From assembly GCF_004000275.1 (NCBI RefSeq), contig NZ_RCIP01000002.1, forward strand, positions 682,283 through 746,282: a stretch of 64,000 nucleotides of DNA, written 5' to 3'. The notes beneath the pieces were generated by a model. That model was not told the DNA's origin, ran no database searches, and saw nothing but the letters and a program-made list of their open reading frames with translations. Source of the stretch: Saccharospirillum alexandrii. GTDB taxonomy: Bacteria; Pseudomonadota; Gammaproteobacteria; Pseudomonadales; Natronospirillaceae. Positions 8,228-17,624 of the stretch are shown here, piece after piece (position 1 is the first letter of the stretch; every line of letters starts with the position of its first letter). The position numbers and the translations under genes were made by a program.

Positions 8228-10138
8228 ATGAGTTGGTCCGTTGCCGACGCTCTTGAACTGTATAACGTCAGCCGCTGGTCGGAAGACTACTTTGGCATTA
8301 CCAGTGATGGTCGAGTCAGTGTCAACCACGCCGCCCAGCCGGTTCCGCTCACGCGTATTGTCGACGCCGCTCGAGCCCAGGGTTTGCAAATGCCACTGCT
8401 GGTGCGTTTTCCGCATATTCTGCATGACCGGGTTGGCACCATAGTGGATGCCTTTCACAAGGCCATCGCCAGTGAAGCCTATCAGGGCCAGTACCAGCCG
8501 TTGTATCCGATCAAGGTGAACCAGCAACGCCGGGTTGTTGAGGAAATCATTAACGGCCAGCAAAAAGCCTGCAATGGTCGCATTGGGCTGGAAGCCGGCA
8601 GCAAGCCGGAGTTACTGGCGGTGATGGCCGAGGCCCATAAAGGTGAGACCACCATTGTTTGCAACGGCTACAAAGACCGCGAGTTCATTCGACTGGCGCT
8701 GCTGGCTGAAAAACTCGGCCACCGGGTGTTTCTGGTGGTGGAGAAAGCCAGCGAAGTCGACTGGGTGATTCAGATCGCTCAGGAGCTGAACGTGCGGCCG
8801 CGCATTGGCGTGCGGGCCCGGTTGTCATCCATTGGCAAGGGTAACTGGCAGAACACCGGGGGCGAAAAATCCAAGTTCGGGCTGACCGCTGCCGAAGTGC
8901 TGCGCGTGGTCGATGCACTGAAAGCCGCCAACATGACCGACGCTTTCCAATTACTGCACTTTCATCTGGGCTCGCAGATCGCCAATATTCGCGATATTCA
9001 GGTCGGCTTGCGTGAGTGCGCTCGCTTCTATGTTGAACTGCGCCAGTTGGACGTTCCAATTCAGTGTGTTGATGTCGGCGGTGGGCTGGGTGTGGATTAC
9101 GAAGGCACCCGTTCGCGCTCGACCTGTTCGATGAACTACAGCACCCAGGAATACGCCAACAACGTCGTTTTTGCATTCCGCCAAGCCGCCGAGCAGGCAG
9201 ACCTGCCGCACCCGAACATTTTCAGTGAATCCGGCCGGGCGGTTACCGCACACCATGCCGTGCTGTTGACCGATGTAATCGAAGAAGAGCGTGCAGACAC
9301 AGCCAGTGTGGGCAAGCCGGAGAGTGATGAACAACCGGCCCTGCTCGAACTCTGGTCCTGCCTGCAGGATCTGGACTCGCGCAAGCGCTCCCTAGCCGAG
9401 CTGTATCACGATGCCAGCTACTTCCTCAGCGAATGCCACCAGGCCTATAACCTGGGGCAATTATCGCTGCATGGTCGAGCCCAGGCCGAGGAACTGGCGC
9501 GCAGTCTGAACCAGGGTATTCGCAGCCGTTTGAACCCGAGCAAGAGCAGCCACAGAGGCATGATTGACGACTTGAATGAAAAGCTGGCGACCAAGTTGTT
9601 CGTTAACTTCTCGGTGTTTCAGTCGGTGCCCGACATCTGGGGCATCGACCAGATCTTTCCGATTCTGCCGCTGACCGGGCTAGACCGGGAACCGACTGAA
9701 CGCGGCGTGATTCAGGACATCACCTGCGATTCCGATGGCCGCATCAACGCCTATGTCGATGGCGAAGGCGTCGAAACCACCTTGCCCCTGCCGGACTGGA
9801 CACCCAATGAAAAGCCCTGGCTGGGCATCTTCATGGTCGGTGCCTATCAGGAAATTCTGGGTGACCTGCACAACTTGTTTGGCGACACCGACAGCCTCGA
9901 CATCTTCTTTGAAGAGAATGGCGACCTGCGCCTGAGCAACGTGCGCCGCGGCGACAGCATTCAAGGCGTGCTGAAAACCGTCGACTTCGAATTCGACATG
10001 CTCAAGGCCGCCTTCGACAAACAACTGCAAGCCGCCAACCTGAGCGACGCCGAACGGGCCGACATGATGCAGCAATACATCAACGGGCTGAACCAGATCA
10101 CCTATCTGGAAGCGCGCCAGGCAACGGCGCCGCAGTAA
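8228..10138 (+). CDS. speA: Biosynthetic arginine decarboxylase SpeA
   Basis: SpeA is a PLP-dependent enzyme that converts arginine to agmatine, the first step of one putrescine route. The PLP lysine lies in YPIKVNQQRRVV at about residue 96. Further motifs are HFHLGSQIANIRDIQ, VGGGLGVDYEGT, FSESGRAVTAHHAVL and ITCDSDGRI. ATG at 8228 is chosen (636 aa) because AAGGAA lies upstream, although an in-frame TTG exists at 8204. Length matches the family. No agmatine-processing genes are nearby. Confidence 0.96.
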   Translation: MSWSVADALELYNVSRWSEDYFGITSDGRVSVNHAAQPVPLTRIVDAARAQGLQMPLLVRFPHILHDRVGTIVDAFHKAIASEAYQGQYQPLYPIKVNQQRRVVEEIINGQQKACNGRIGLEAGSKPELLAVMAEAHKGETTIVCNGYKDREFIRLALLAEKLGHRVFLVVEKASEVDWVIQIAQELNVRPRIGVRARLSSIGKGNWQNTGGEKSKFGLTAAEVLRVVDALKAANMTDAFQLLHFHLGSQIANIRDIQVGLRECARFYVELRQLDVPIQCVDVGGGLGVDYEGTRSRSTCSMNYSTQEYANNVVFAFRQAAEQADLPHPNIFSESGRAVTAHHAVLLTDVIEEERADTASVGKPESDEQPALLELWSCLQDLDSRKRSLAELYHDASYFLSECHQAYNLGQLSLHGRAQAEELARSLNQGIRSRLNPSKSSHRGMIDDLNEKLATKLFVNFSVFQSVPDIWGIDQIFPILPLTGLDREPTERGVIQDITCDSDGRINAYVDGEGVETTLPLPDWTPNEKPWLGIFMVGAYQEILGDLHNLFGDTDSLDIFFEENGDLRLSNVRRGDSIQGVLKTVDFEFDMLKAAFDKQLQAANLSDAERADMMQQYINGLNQITYLEARQATAPQ

Positions 10139-10166
10139 CCCCGGCATAATCTAAAGAGTACCGCCC

Positions 10167-10328
10167 ATGGCCGTGCAGTGTCCGTTTTGCAGCGCACCCT
10201 ACACGGCTGACTACCCAGCCAAAACCGAAGGCGTGCACACGGTCAAATGCGACCAGTGCCGGCGCGCCTTTATCATCTGGGTCAGGAAGGGGTGGTTGGG
10301 GTGGTCGCGGGTTGTCAAAGTGAGGTAA
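10167..10328 (+). CDS. Small zinc-ribbon protein (53 aa)
   Basis: The frame begins MAVQCPFCSAPYTADYPAKT and contains a second pair CDQC, giving a four-cysteine zinc ribbon (CxxC-x19-CxxC) in 53 residues. The tail is hydrophobic and basic (FIIWVRKGWLGWSRVVKVR). It starts 28 bp after the speA stop with AAAGAG upstream, so it may be cotranscribed with speA. No function is recognised; a nucleic-acid or protein-binding adaptor is possible. Confidence 0.65.
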   Translation: MAVQCPFCSAPYTADYPAKTEGVHTVKCDQCRRAFIIWVRKGWLGWSRVVKVR

Positions 10329-10516
10329 CCGAAAGCCTTTCAAACCGCTGTTTTTCCGGCGCTATCGGCAAATCAGTAATATTTTGTATTTACAGAAAAA
10401 ATACCCACTTTCACGATTGATCTTGACCGATTGGATCAGCATAATCCGCGCCGCGATCTGCCTACTAATTGACCAGACCGTATACCCTTACATTTGCTGT
10501 TTTACCGGAGAACACC

Positions 10517-10807
10517 ATGACAGCTATCGGTCTCAACACCCTCGTTCAACTACCTGCCAAAGCACCGGTACCCGAATTCTATATGCCGTCGATGCCACCG
10601 CTGCACTTGTTTGCCACGGCAGGTCGCCTTTACCGTGCCTGGCAATACCGCAACAAGCTGATCAGCCTGACACGATACGATGATGCCACGCTGGAAGACA
10701 TAGGCTACACCCGTGCAGAACTGAAGATGGCCATTGCCATGCCGCTGAGCCAGGACCCACGCCCGGTGTTGAAGCAGTGGCGTGCGCAGCGTCGGATTAC
10801 CGGCTAA
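10517..10807 (+). CDS. DUF1127 domain-containing protein
   Basis: This is a 96-residue protein. Its second half, LYRAWQYRNKLISLTRYDDATLEDIGYTRAEL, matches the short arginine-rich DUF1127 domain (YjiS-like) found in many proteobacteria. The longer N-terminal half is unassigned. ATG at 10517 is preceded by GGAG. DUF1127 proteins have been linked to RNA binding and to phosphate and carbon metabolism in alphaproteobacteria, but the role of this one is unknown. A 9-bp stem follows the gene. Confidence 0.8.
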   Translation: MTAIGLNTLVQLPAKAPVPEFYMPSMPPLHLFATAGRLYRAWQYRNKLISLTRYDDATLEDIGYTRAELKMAIAMPLSQDPRPVLKQWRAQRRITG

Positions 10808-10823
10808 ACCCGAACACAACCGT

Positions 10824-10850
10824 CTGCCTGCTTCCGACTGGAGCAGGCAG
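10824..10850 (+). terminator. Stem-loop after DUF1127 gene
   Basis: CTGCCTGCT at 10824-10832 pairs with AGCAGGCAG at 10842-10850 across a 9-base loop. There is no T-run, so intrinsic termination is uncertain. It lies between the + strand DUF1127 gene and the convergent anti-sigma gene. Confidence 0.45.
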
Positions 10851-10917
10851 TCCGTACCTGAAAGATCCTAGGTTTCCTTTCAAGAGCCTCTCCCCTTACG
10901 ACCTTACTCAGCTCTGC

Positions 10918-11598
10918 TCATTGTGAGTCACAAGGTGATTCGGCGCCCCTGGAAACAACGCTGCCGATACCGCCACTCTCTGACCATTCGACTTCAAACC
11001 AGCCCTTGCTGGGCGCTGTCGGAATGGTGTACTCGAACAGACGGCCATCACATTGTTCAAACACAGAGTTTTCTCCTGCTATCGCTTTCAGAAAGCGCGG
11101 CTTTAGCGCTACCGCTTCTGACTGCACCGATTCAAACGGCAAAGCCCGGTCAGCCATCATCACGGGCGCATCAGACCCGGAGGGTTCACTCTCCGCCGGT
11201 TCCATACGCCGCGTCTCTGCCTTGGGAGCCGGTGCTGGTGCACTGCGAGCGGGTTCAGGGGGTGCTTCACCGGTGGCCAATTCAGACAAAAAAGACTGTG
11301 CCGACTCAGTCGCTTCCGTATCGGCCATTTCCGAGACCAGACTGACGTCTTCGCTGAGTGAGAGCACCGGATCTTGCAGCCAGTTCATGCCCAGCACGAG
11401 AATAACCACAGCGGCGGCGACCGAAGACAAGGCACCTTTCCAGCCATAACCTCGCCCATGACGGTCTTTTTCAGCCTTGGCAGTCGCTAACACCGCCTCG
11501 TTCAAGCGCTCGGGGGCCGGGTGGCGCTGCTTGCGCTGCCGGTAAAGCGACGACAGGTCATCATCGTGCGGTGCTGAACGGTCGTCATGCGGGGCCAT
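10918..11598 (-). CDS. Putative membrane anti-sigma factor
   Basis: This is a 226-residue protein with a charged cytoplasmic N-terminal part (about 1-52) and one hydrophobic segment near 55-73 (SSVAAAVVILVLGMNWL). A long Pro/Ala/Glu-rich linker (about 110-150) follows, then a small C-terminal domain. This topology, and its position overlapping the 3' end of an ECF sigma gene by 14 bp, suggest it holds that sigma factor at the membrane. No clear zinc anti-sigma (HxxxCxxC) motif is seen. The function is inferred from context. Confidence 0.65.
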   Translation of the reverse strand: MAPHDDRSAPHDDDLSSLYRQRKQRHPAPERLNEAVLATAKAEKDRHGRGYGWKGALSSVAAAVVILVLGMNWLQDPVLSLSEDVSLVSEMADTEATESAQSFLSELATGEAPPEPARSAPAPAPKAETRRMEPAESEPSGSDAPVMMADRALPFESVQSEAVALKPRFLKAIAGENSVFEQCDGRLFEYTIPTAPSKGWFEVEWSESGGIGSVVSRGAESPCDSQ

Positions 11599-12205
11599 GA
11601 TGCGCCTCCAACTGTTGCTGTAGGGTTTGACGGGCAAAACGCAGCCGGCTTTTAATAGTTTCCTGGCCGATGCCGGTAATGTCACTGATGTCTTTCAGGC
11701 TAAAACCCTCCTGCTGCAACACGAACGCCTCGCGCTGGGCAAAGGGCAACCCGAGCAACAACCGGTCAAAGTGCTGGTGAAGGTTATCCTGAGCGATGGT
11801 GCTTTCCAGCGGTTGTGTGTGCAGTTCTGCCAGGCTCGCCGGGTCGGTTTCTGCACTGTCCAGATCCGTCGATTGCCAGCGTTTCTGCCGCCGCAACTCA
11901 TCGATCATCAGATGTCGGCCCAGCGTGAACAGCCAGGTCTTGAACTTGGCCGACCCCGGCTCGTACTGATGGCGGCGCTCCATCACCCTGAGCCAGACAC
12001 TCTGGTACAAGTCTTCGGCAAAGGCGGCATCGGTTTGGGTTAACAGGAAATGGTAGAGGTCGTCCCCCGTGTTACGCATCAGACGGGCGAGCAGGTCTGC
12101 GCTGCCGGATTGACGATAGCGCCACATCAGTTGGCTGTCCGGGTCGGCCGGGGCTGCATCGCCCCGGCCGGTGAACCAGCCCTGTACGTTGGATAACAGC
12201 GTCAC
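11585..12205 (-). CDS. ECF-type RNA polymerase sigma factor
   Basis: This is a 206-residue sigma-70 family protein. Region 2 is recognisable in LYQSVWLRVMERRHQYEPGSAKFKTWLFTLGRHLMIDELRR. Region 4 with its helix-turn-helix is in LPFAQREAFVLQQEGFSLKDISDITGIGQETIKSRLRFARQTL. The start is a GTG at 12205. The gene lies 19 bp downstream of the VWA lipoprotein gene and overlaps the anti-sigma gene, so the three form one unit. The signal it senses is not evident. Confidence 0.9.
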   Translation of the reverse strand: MTLLSNVQGWFTGRGDAAPADPDSQLMWRYRQSGSADLLARLMRNTGDDLYHFLLTQTDAAFAEDLYQSVWLRVMERRHQYEPGSAKFKTWLFTLGRHLMIDELRRQKRWQSTDLDSAETDPASLAELHTQPLESTIAQDNLHQHFDRLLLGLPFAQREAFVLQQEGFSLKDISDITGIGQETIKSRLRFARQTLQQQLEAHHGPA

Positions 12206-12224
12206 TGCTAACGATATTCCTGTT

Positions 12225-13922
12225 TCAATGGGCCGCTAACGCCTCGGCGTTCTGCATCAGTTGAAGCAACTCCTGGCGGTAGCCGAAGGCATCCTCGCCA
12301 ATGGCCGCTTGCGCCAGTTGACGGGCATCCGCAATTGACCAGTCGTCGACATAGTAGCTGCCGCGCAACAACTCGCCAAATCCGGCGACGGCGGCGGCAA
12401 ACTGCATGGCGCTGTCCATACTCTGGGCTTCAGTGGCCGCTTCGACCGGATGGGACATCAGAATACTGCGGTCCTGATCCGGCCGTTTGTAGCGCAGTTT
12501 CACAAAGGCCAGTTCCGAAGCCGTGGCTTCAATACCCGAGTGCTCCTGAAAACGCAGCGGATCAGTAAACCGGAAATCACCCTGGGCTGGCACGATTTCA
12601 TACAAAGCGGTGACCGAGTGCCCGGCGCCAACGTCACCGGCATCGACCCGGTCATTATTGAAATCTTCCCGGCGCAATTGGCGGTTGTCGTAACCGATCA
12701 ACCGGTATTCGGCGACCTGGGCCGGGTTAAACTCGACCTGTATTTTGACGTCTTTGGCGATGGTGTGCAGCGTGCCAGTCAGGTCTTCAGCGAATACCTT
12801 GCGGGCTTCCCGGAACTGGTCAATGTAATAGGCAGTGCCGTTGCCCAGGTTGGTCAGCTCTTCCATTAGCTGATCGTTATAATTGCCGGTACCAAACCCG
12901 AGCGCACTGAAGAAGACGCCGCTGTCACGTTTTGCCTCAATCAGTGCTTTCAGGTCATCAAGGTTGGTTACACCCACATTAAAGTCACCATCGGTGCCCA
13001 GTATCACCCGGTTGATGCCACCTTCCCTGAACTGCGCTTCCGCAACCTGATAGGCCAACTGAATGCCCGCACTGCCATGAGTACTGCCGCCGGCCTGCAA
13101 CTGGTTCAACGCATGACTGATACTGACGCGATCGTCCCCACCGGTAGGCTCCAACACCACCCCCGAAGCACCGGCATAAACCACAATGGCCACTTTGTCT
13201 TCAGACCGTAGCCTATCTACCAGCAACCCAAAGGCGCGTTGCAACAGGGGCAGTTTATTGGGCTGGTTCATGGAACCGGAGACATCGAGCAAGAATACCA
13301 GATTCATCGGCGGCAGTGACTCTGCTTCAACCTCGTAACCCTGCACCCCAATGCGCAGCAATTGTGTATGTTCGTTCCAGGGAGTGGGTGCCAGCTGAGT
13401 ATGAATCGCAAAGGGGTGGTCACCCTCGCCAGGCCCTTCATACTGATAGTCGAAGTAATTAAGCAGTTCTTCAACCCGAATGCTGTCTTCGGGCGGCATC
13501 ACGCCCTGGCTCAGAAACCGGCGCATGTTGCTGTAGCTGGCGGTATCCACATCAACACTGAAGGTAGACACCGGCGTCTCAAGCACACGGTGGATCGGGT
13601 TGACCGCAGCTGCCTCATAGCGCTCCCGATCGGGCTCGGTAACCACCCCAGGCTCCGGGCTTGGAGCGGGCAACATAAAGCTTGCGATGCTTTCAGAACG
13701 CGCAATGGGCTGTGCCTGAATATGGGGACTGGTGGCATCCGCAAGCGTCGAATTGAGTTTCGTTGTCTCACGCAACGGTTCTGGCTGCGGTGCCGGGCGA
13801 ATGTCAGCCGATGACGGTTCCGATTGAGTCTGCCCCGCTTCCAGAGTATTAGGCTCCTGAACGCTGAAGCAGGCAGTGAGTATGACGGTGCTCAGCCAAA
13901 GGCCGTGAGTGCGATTGATCAT
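12225..13922 (-). CDS. YfbK-like von Willebrand factor A domain lipoprotein
   Basis: This is a 565-residue protein with an N-terminal signal ending in a lipobox-like TACFS, so it is probably a lipoprotein. A disordered Pro/Glu/Ser stretch follows to about residue 90. A YfbK-type N-terminal domain comes next (NPIHRVLETPVSTFSVDVDTASYSNMRRFL). The VWA domain has a MIDAS motif DVSGSMN near residue 215. The C-terminal part matches the DUF3520 region of YfbK proteins. It heads the VWA, ECF sigma, anti-sigma operon. Its role is unknown; metal-dependent protein binding at the envelope is the family expectation. Confidence 0.85.
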   Translation of the reverse strand: MINRTHGLWLSTVILTACFSVQEPNTLEAGQTQSEPSSADIRPAPQPEPLRETTKLNSTLADATSPHIQAQPIARSESIASFMLPAPSPEPGVVTEPDRERYEAAAVNPIHRVLETPVSTFSVDVDTASYSNMRRFLSQGVMPPEDSIRVEELLNYFDYQYEGPGEGDHPFAIHTQLAPTPWNEHTQLLRIGVQGYEVEAESLPPMNLVFLLDVSGSMNQPNKLPLLQRAFGLLVDRLRSEDKVAIVVYAGASGVVLEPTGGDDRVSISHALNQLQAGGSTHGSAGIQLAYQVAEAQFREGGINRVILGTDGDFNVGVTNLDDLKALIEAKRDSGVFFSALGFGTGNYNDQLMEELTNLGNGTAYYIDQFREARKVFAEDLTGTLHTIAKDVKIQVEFNPAQVAEYRLIGYDNRQLRREDFNNDRVDAGDVGAGHSVTALYEIVPAQGDFRFTDPLRFQEHSGIEATASELAFVKLRYKRPDQDRSILMSHPVEAATEAQSMDSAMQFAAAVAGFGELLRGSYYVDDWSIADARQLAQAAIGEDAFGYRQELLQLMQNAEALAAH

Positions 13923-14130
13923 GTGGATTCCCCTAGTATCGAACGACCGCCTAATGGTCGGTCTTGGGGGTTAAACGTCTGAGGTGGGGAAAAGGGGTAA
14001 AAATAATTTGAGTGCACTGCGCCCAGCGCGCGGAATACCGGTGAAATTACAAATTGATACTCAATTTCATTCAGGTTTTGGCTCAGCCCGGCCGATACCC
14101 ATCAGGTATCGTTACGTTTGAGGGATTATT

Positions 14131-15750
14131 ATGCGTATCATCAGCAGTGATGTGGTCAGCCAATCGGTTCAGCAACACACCACCGAGCGACTGCAACAGC
14201 GGCGTGAACAGGTCAGCACTCTGGACCAGGACACACTCCAGCAACGGTTCAACCGTGGCTCGGATATTATGGATGTCGGTCAGGGGCGCCTGCTTTTTGA
14301 GCGCAAACGGTCAGCCGAAAGCGAAGCCAGCGTCACACTGGAACTGACCACCACGCACGCAGACCGGCTCGCACTGCAAGCGGCCTCGGTCGTCACCGGG
14401 CCAGGCGATACCGTCAGCAACCATTTAAGCCAGTCAATCCTTGAAGCGGTCACGGCGTCTTCGCAACGGGCCGAGTTCACAATCACCCGCTCACTGCCGA
14501 CGGGAAGCAGTGGCAGCCCAACCGACGCAACCTTTATTGAGATCAGCACGGTTGAAAGTGTTGAAACCCACAACTCGGTACAAATGAACACCCTGGGCAC
14601 AGTAACGACCGCAGACGGGCGCGAGATTAGTTTTCTCATGCAACTCGACTTCGAACGCCTGACACAACGTGAACAGGTCAATACCTTCGTTGGGAATGTT
14701 GACCTGATCGATCCGCTCGCCATCAACCTGAACGGTGAGAGCGTGCAACTGAGTGACGAAGTGTTCGACTTCGACTTGAATGCCGACGGCGAACTGGACA
14801 GCGTATCCAGAACCGCCAGTGGCTCCGGCTACCTCGTATTCGACCGCAACGGCAACGGGAAAATTGATGAAGGCAGCGAGCTGTTTGGCCCGTCGACGGG
14901 CTATGGCTACCAGGAACTGGCCGAACTCGATGACGACGGCAACGGCTGGATAGACGAAGGCGACGCCGCTTTTCAACAATTGGGCTTTATGCAATTCGAT
15001 GACCAGGGTCAACCCGTCATCCAGTCGCTGTCTACCGTAGGCCTGGGTGCCTTATCACTCACCAGTGCCGAAACCCGGTACGACTTACTCGATAGCGAGG
15101 GCGAATTGCAGGCCCAGGTGAAACGAAGCGGGGCCGCCTTAATGGAAAACGGCGCCGTCGCCGTTGTGCAGGAACTGAACCTGCGCAACTTTGTCTCCGA
15201 ATCCAGCCTTGGGTATATCGATGACGACGGGCAGGAAGACACCCGAATGAACCCCCTGGCGTTCTTTCAGGAATCCACAGATGTTCGGATTCAGGAGCGC
15301 AATGAGGAAACCCAGGTCCGGATTCAGGGGAACAATCTGCTGGCACAGGCAGCAATCGAGCCGGTGCTGCAGCGACCCACCAGCGAAGAAGCCCCGACAG
15401 TGACCATCGCGCTGCAAGGTGAAATAACTCAACGCGCTGAGGTCTCTGTGAGCAGGCAGGAACAATCCTTTGACAGTGAAACCCGACGGCAAGCCGTAGA
15501 ACGCATGCAGGCCAACCTAGATTTCAGCACAACAACGCGCGTCACCCAGACCTATGTATTCACACCTGAGGCGGCCGACCATGGATTCCTGGAGAACTTG
15601 CCAACCCTCTGGCAGTTTGACCTAACGCCAGAAGACGGCGCGCTTGAACGACTCAAAAACCTCGTTGAGTCTCTGAAAGAAATGCAACAGCACCAGAAAG
15701 AGTCGCTGGAGAAATTGGGGTTGTACCAATCCATTGGACGACTGAACTAA
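14131..15750 (+). CDS. Hypothetical protein with EF-hand-like calcium-binding loops
   Basis: This is a 539-residue acidic, Gln/Glu/Ser-rich protein without a visible signal peptide or membrane segment. Three calcium-loop-like motifs cluster between about residues 212 and 275: DLNADGELD, DRNGNGKIDEGSE and DDDGNGWIDEGD. A fourth weaker one is DDDGQED near 370. The C terminus is predicted coiled coil (LKNLVESLKEMQQHQKESLEKL). It is divergent from the VWA operon, 208 bp away. The loops point to calcium binding; the rest has no recognised family. Secretion without a classical signal cannot be excluded. Confidence 0.7.
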   Translation: MRIISSDVVSQSVQQHTTERLQQRREQVSTLDQDTLQQRFNRGSDIMDVGQGRLLFERKRSAESEASVTLELTTTHADRLALQAASVVTGPGDTVSNHLSQSILEAVTASSQRAEFTITRSLPTGSSGSPTDATFIEISTVESVETHNSVQMNTLGTVTTADGREISFLMQLDFERLTQREQVNTFVGNVDLIDPLAINLNGESVQLSDEVFDFDLNADGELDSVSRTASGSGYLVFDRNGNGKIDEGSELFGPSTGYGYQELAELDDDGNGWIDEGDAAFQQLGFMQFDDQGQPVIQSLSTVGLGALSLTSAETRYDLLDSEGELQAQVKRSGAALMENGAVAVVQELNLRNFVSESSLGYIDDDGQEDTRMNPLAFFQESTDVRIQERNEETQVRIQGNNLLAQAAIEPVLQRPTSEEAPTVTIALQGEITQRAEVSVSRQEQSFDSETRRQAVERMQANLDFSTTTRVTQTYVFTPEAADHGFLENLPTLWQFDLTPEDGALERLKNLVESLKEMQQHQKESLEKLGLYQSIGRLN

Positions 15751-15870
15751 GGGAGCCTCTGGTGTGATTAGCTGCGGACTTTGAGGCTTTATCAGCCCGC
15801 AGTTTATTCCAGGCTGTGTCGTGTGGCGGCCAATATCGATCACAATTTTCAACCGCCACATGGATATGAC

Positions 15871-17571
15871 CTACAACGCCGCCGCCTCACTCCCCGCCTG
15901 ACGCTTATCATCTGCACTGGCCAACTGATACCGGCCAACCGCATTCAACAACGCCTGCAAGGTAGCGGTAGTCGTGTCACCGGCCAACGAAGCCGCTGTC
16001 ACCGGCGTACCGCTCACATTCACTTTCAAACACGCCAGTGCATTGGCCCGCGTGCCTTCCGACAGGGCAAATTCGTCATAGGCATCGACTTGCAGGGTGA
16101 TGTCGTAGCGTTTTTCCAGTGCCTGAGCCAGTGCCTCAACCGCGCCCTGGCCGTAGCCTTGCAACAACGCCCGGTCACTGTCGTCACCGAAATCAACCTG
16201 GGCTTCCACACCTTCGTCGGTGCGGTGCAGGTCGTAGGTGTGCAGACGCCAGCCTTCTGGCGTGGCCAGATAGTGACGGTCAAACAACTGGTGAATGGTA
16301 TCGGAATTGATTTCGTCGCCGCTGACTTCAGCGGCACGTTGCACGACCTTGGCAAAATCAATCTGCAACCAACGCGGCAGGGTGATGTCGTAATCCCGCT
16401 CCAGCACATAGGCGACGCCGCCCTTGCCGGACTGGCTGTTGATGCGCACGACTTCTTCGTATCGACGGCCGAGATCGGAAGGGTCGATCGGCAAGTAGGC
16501 GACGTGCCACATCTCGTCATCAGCCGTGCGACGGTTCAGGCACTTGCGAATGGCATCCTGATGGCTGCCCGAGAAAGCCGTGAACACCAGCTCACCGGCA
16601 TAAGGGTGGCGCGGGTGAACCTGAATTTCGGTGCAGTATTCCACGGTGCGAATGATGCGCGCCATGTCGGATAAATCGAGTGTCGGATCAACCCCCTGTG
16701 AATAGAGGTTCATCGCTGCGGTCACCAGATCCATGTTACCGGTGCGTTCGCCATTGCCGAGCAGTGTGCCTTCGATGCGGTCGGCACCAGCCATCAGGCC
16801 CAGTTCTGCTGCCGCTACACCGCAGCCACGGTCGTTATGGGTGTGCAGACTGATTACGATGTGTTCGCGGTGCTTAATGTTGTCGCACACCCATTCGATC
16901 TGGTCGGCAAAAATGTTGGGAGTCGACATCTCAACAGTGGCAGGCAGGTTAATGATCATCTTCTGGCCCTGCTCCGGATGCCAGACGTCGGATACGGCGT
17001 CGATCACCTCCACCGAGAAATCCAACTCAGTGCCGGTGAAGCTTTCCGGGGAATACTGGAATGTCCAGTCGGTTTCCGGGTGCAGGGCGGCGTGGCGCTG
17101 CACTTCTTTCGCACCGTTGACGGCAATGGCTTTAATGCCTTCGCGGTCGAGCCCGAACACCTGCTCACGCTGCACGGTCGAGGTGGAGTTGTACACATGC
17201 ACAATGGCACGCGGCGCACCGGCCAGGGCTTCGTAGGTACGCGCAATAAGTTCCGGGCGCGCCTGAGTGAGCACCTGAATGGTGACATCGTCCGGAATGC
17301 GGTTCTGTTCAATCAACTGCCGGCAGAAATCGAAATCGGGCTGGCTGGCCGAAGGAAAGCCAATCTCGATCTCTTTAAAGCCACAATCAACCAGCAAATC
17401 AAACATCTGTTGCTTTTGTACCAGGTTCATCGGCTTGACCAGCGCCTGGTTCCCGTCCCGTAGGTCCACCGCACACCAGATCGGGGCTTGCTCGATGACT
17501 CGATCGGGCCAGCGACGGTCGGTTTTGCGAATGGGGGCAAAGGCCGGGTATTTGCGGTGGTCGAAACTCAT
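15871..17571 (-). CDS. leuA: 2-isopropylmalate synthase LeuA
   Basis: LeuA condenses acetyl-CoA with 2-oxoisovalerate, the committed step of leucine synthesis. The 566-residue protein starts MSFDHRKYPAFAPIRKTDRRWPDR and has WCAVDLRDGNQALVKPM for the metal and substrate site. HTHNDRGCGVAAAELGLMAGADRIEGTLLGNGERTGN is the catalytic signature. A C-terminal regulatory (LeuA dimer) domain covers roughly residues 430-550. It belongs to the longer LeuA form common in pseudomonads and actinobacteria. It is divergent from an Lrp-family gene, with a structured leader between. Confidence 0.95.
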   Translation of the reverse strand: MSFDHRKYPAFAPIRKTDRRWPDRVIEQAPIWCAVDLRDGNQALVKPMNLVQKQQMFDLLVDCGFKEIEIGFPSASQPDFDFCRQLIEQNRIPDDVTIQVLTQARPELIARTYEALAGAPRAIVHVYNSTSTVQREQVFGLDREGIKAIAVNGAKEVQRHAALHPETDWTFQYSPESFTGTELDFSVEVIDAVSDVWHPEQGQKMIINLPATVEMSTPNIFADQIEWVCDNIKHREHIVISLHTHNDRGCGVAAAELGLMAGADRIEGTLLGNGERTGNMDLVTAAMNLYSQGVDPTLDLSDMARIIRTVEYCTEIQVHPRHPYAGELVFTAFSGSHQDAIRKCLNRRTADDEMWHVAYLPIDPSDLGRRYEEVVRINSQSGKGGVAYVLERDYDITLPRWLQIDFAKVVQRAAEVSGDEINSDTIHQLFDRHYLATPEGWRLHTYDLHRTDEGVEAQVDFGDDSDRALLQGYGQGAVEALAQALEKRYDITLQVDAYDEFALSEGTRANALACLKVNVSGTPVTAASLAGDTTTATLQALLNAVGRYQLASADDKRQAGSEAAAL

Positions 17572-17624
17572 GATGGTTTCCTGTTTTAGGCTGTCCTGAA
17601 AAAGTTGTCCTCATTGATCAGTAG

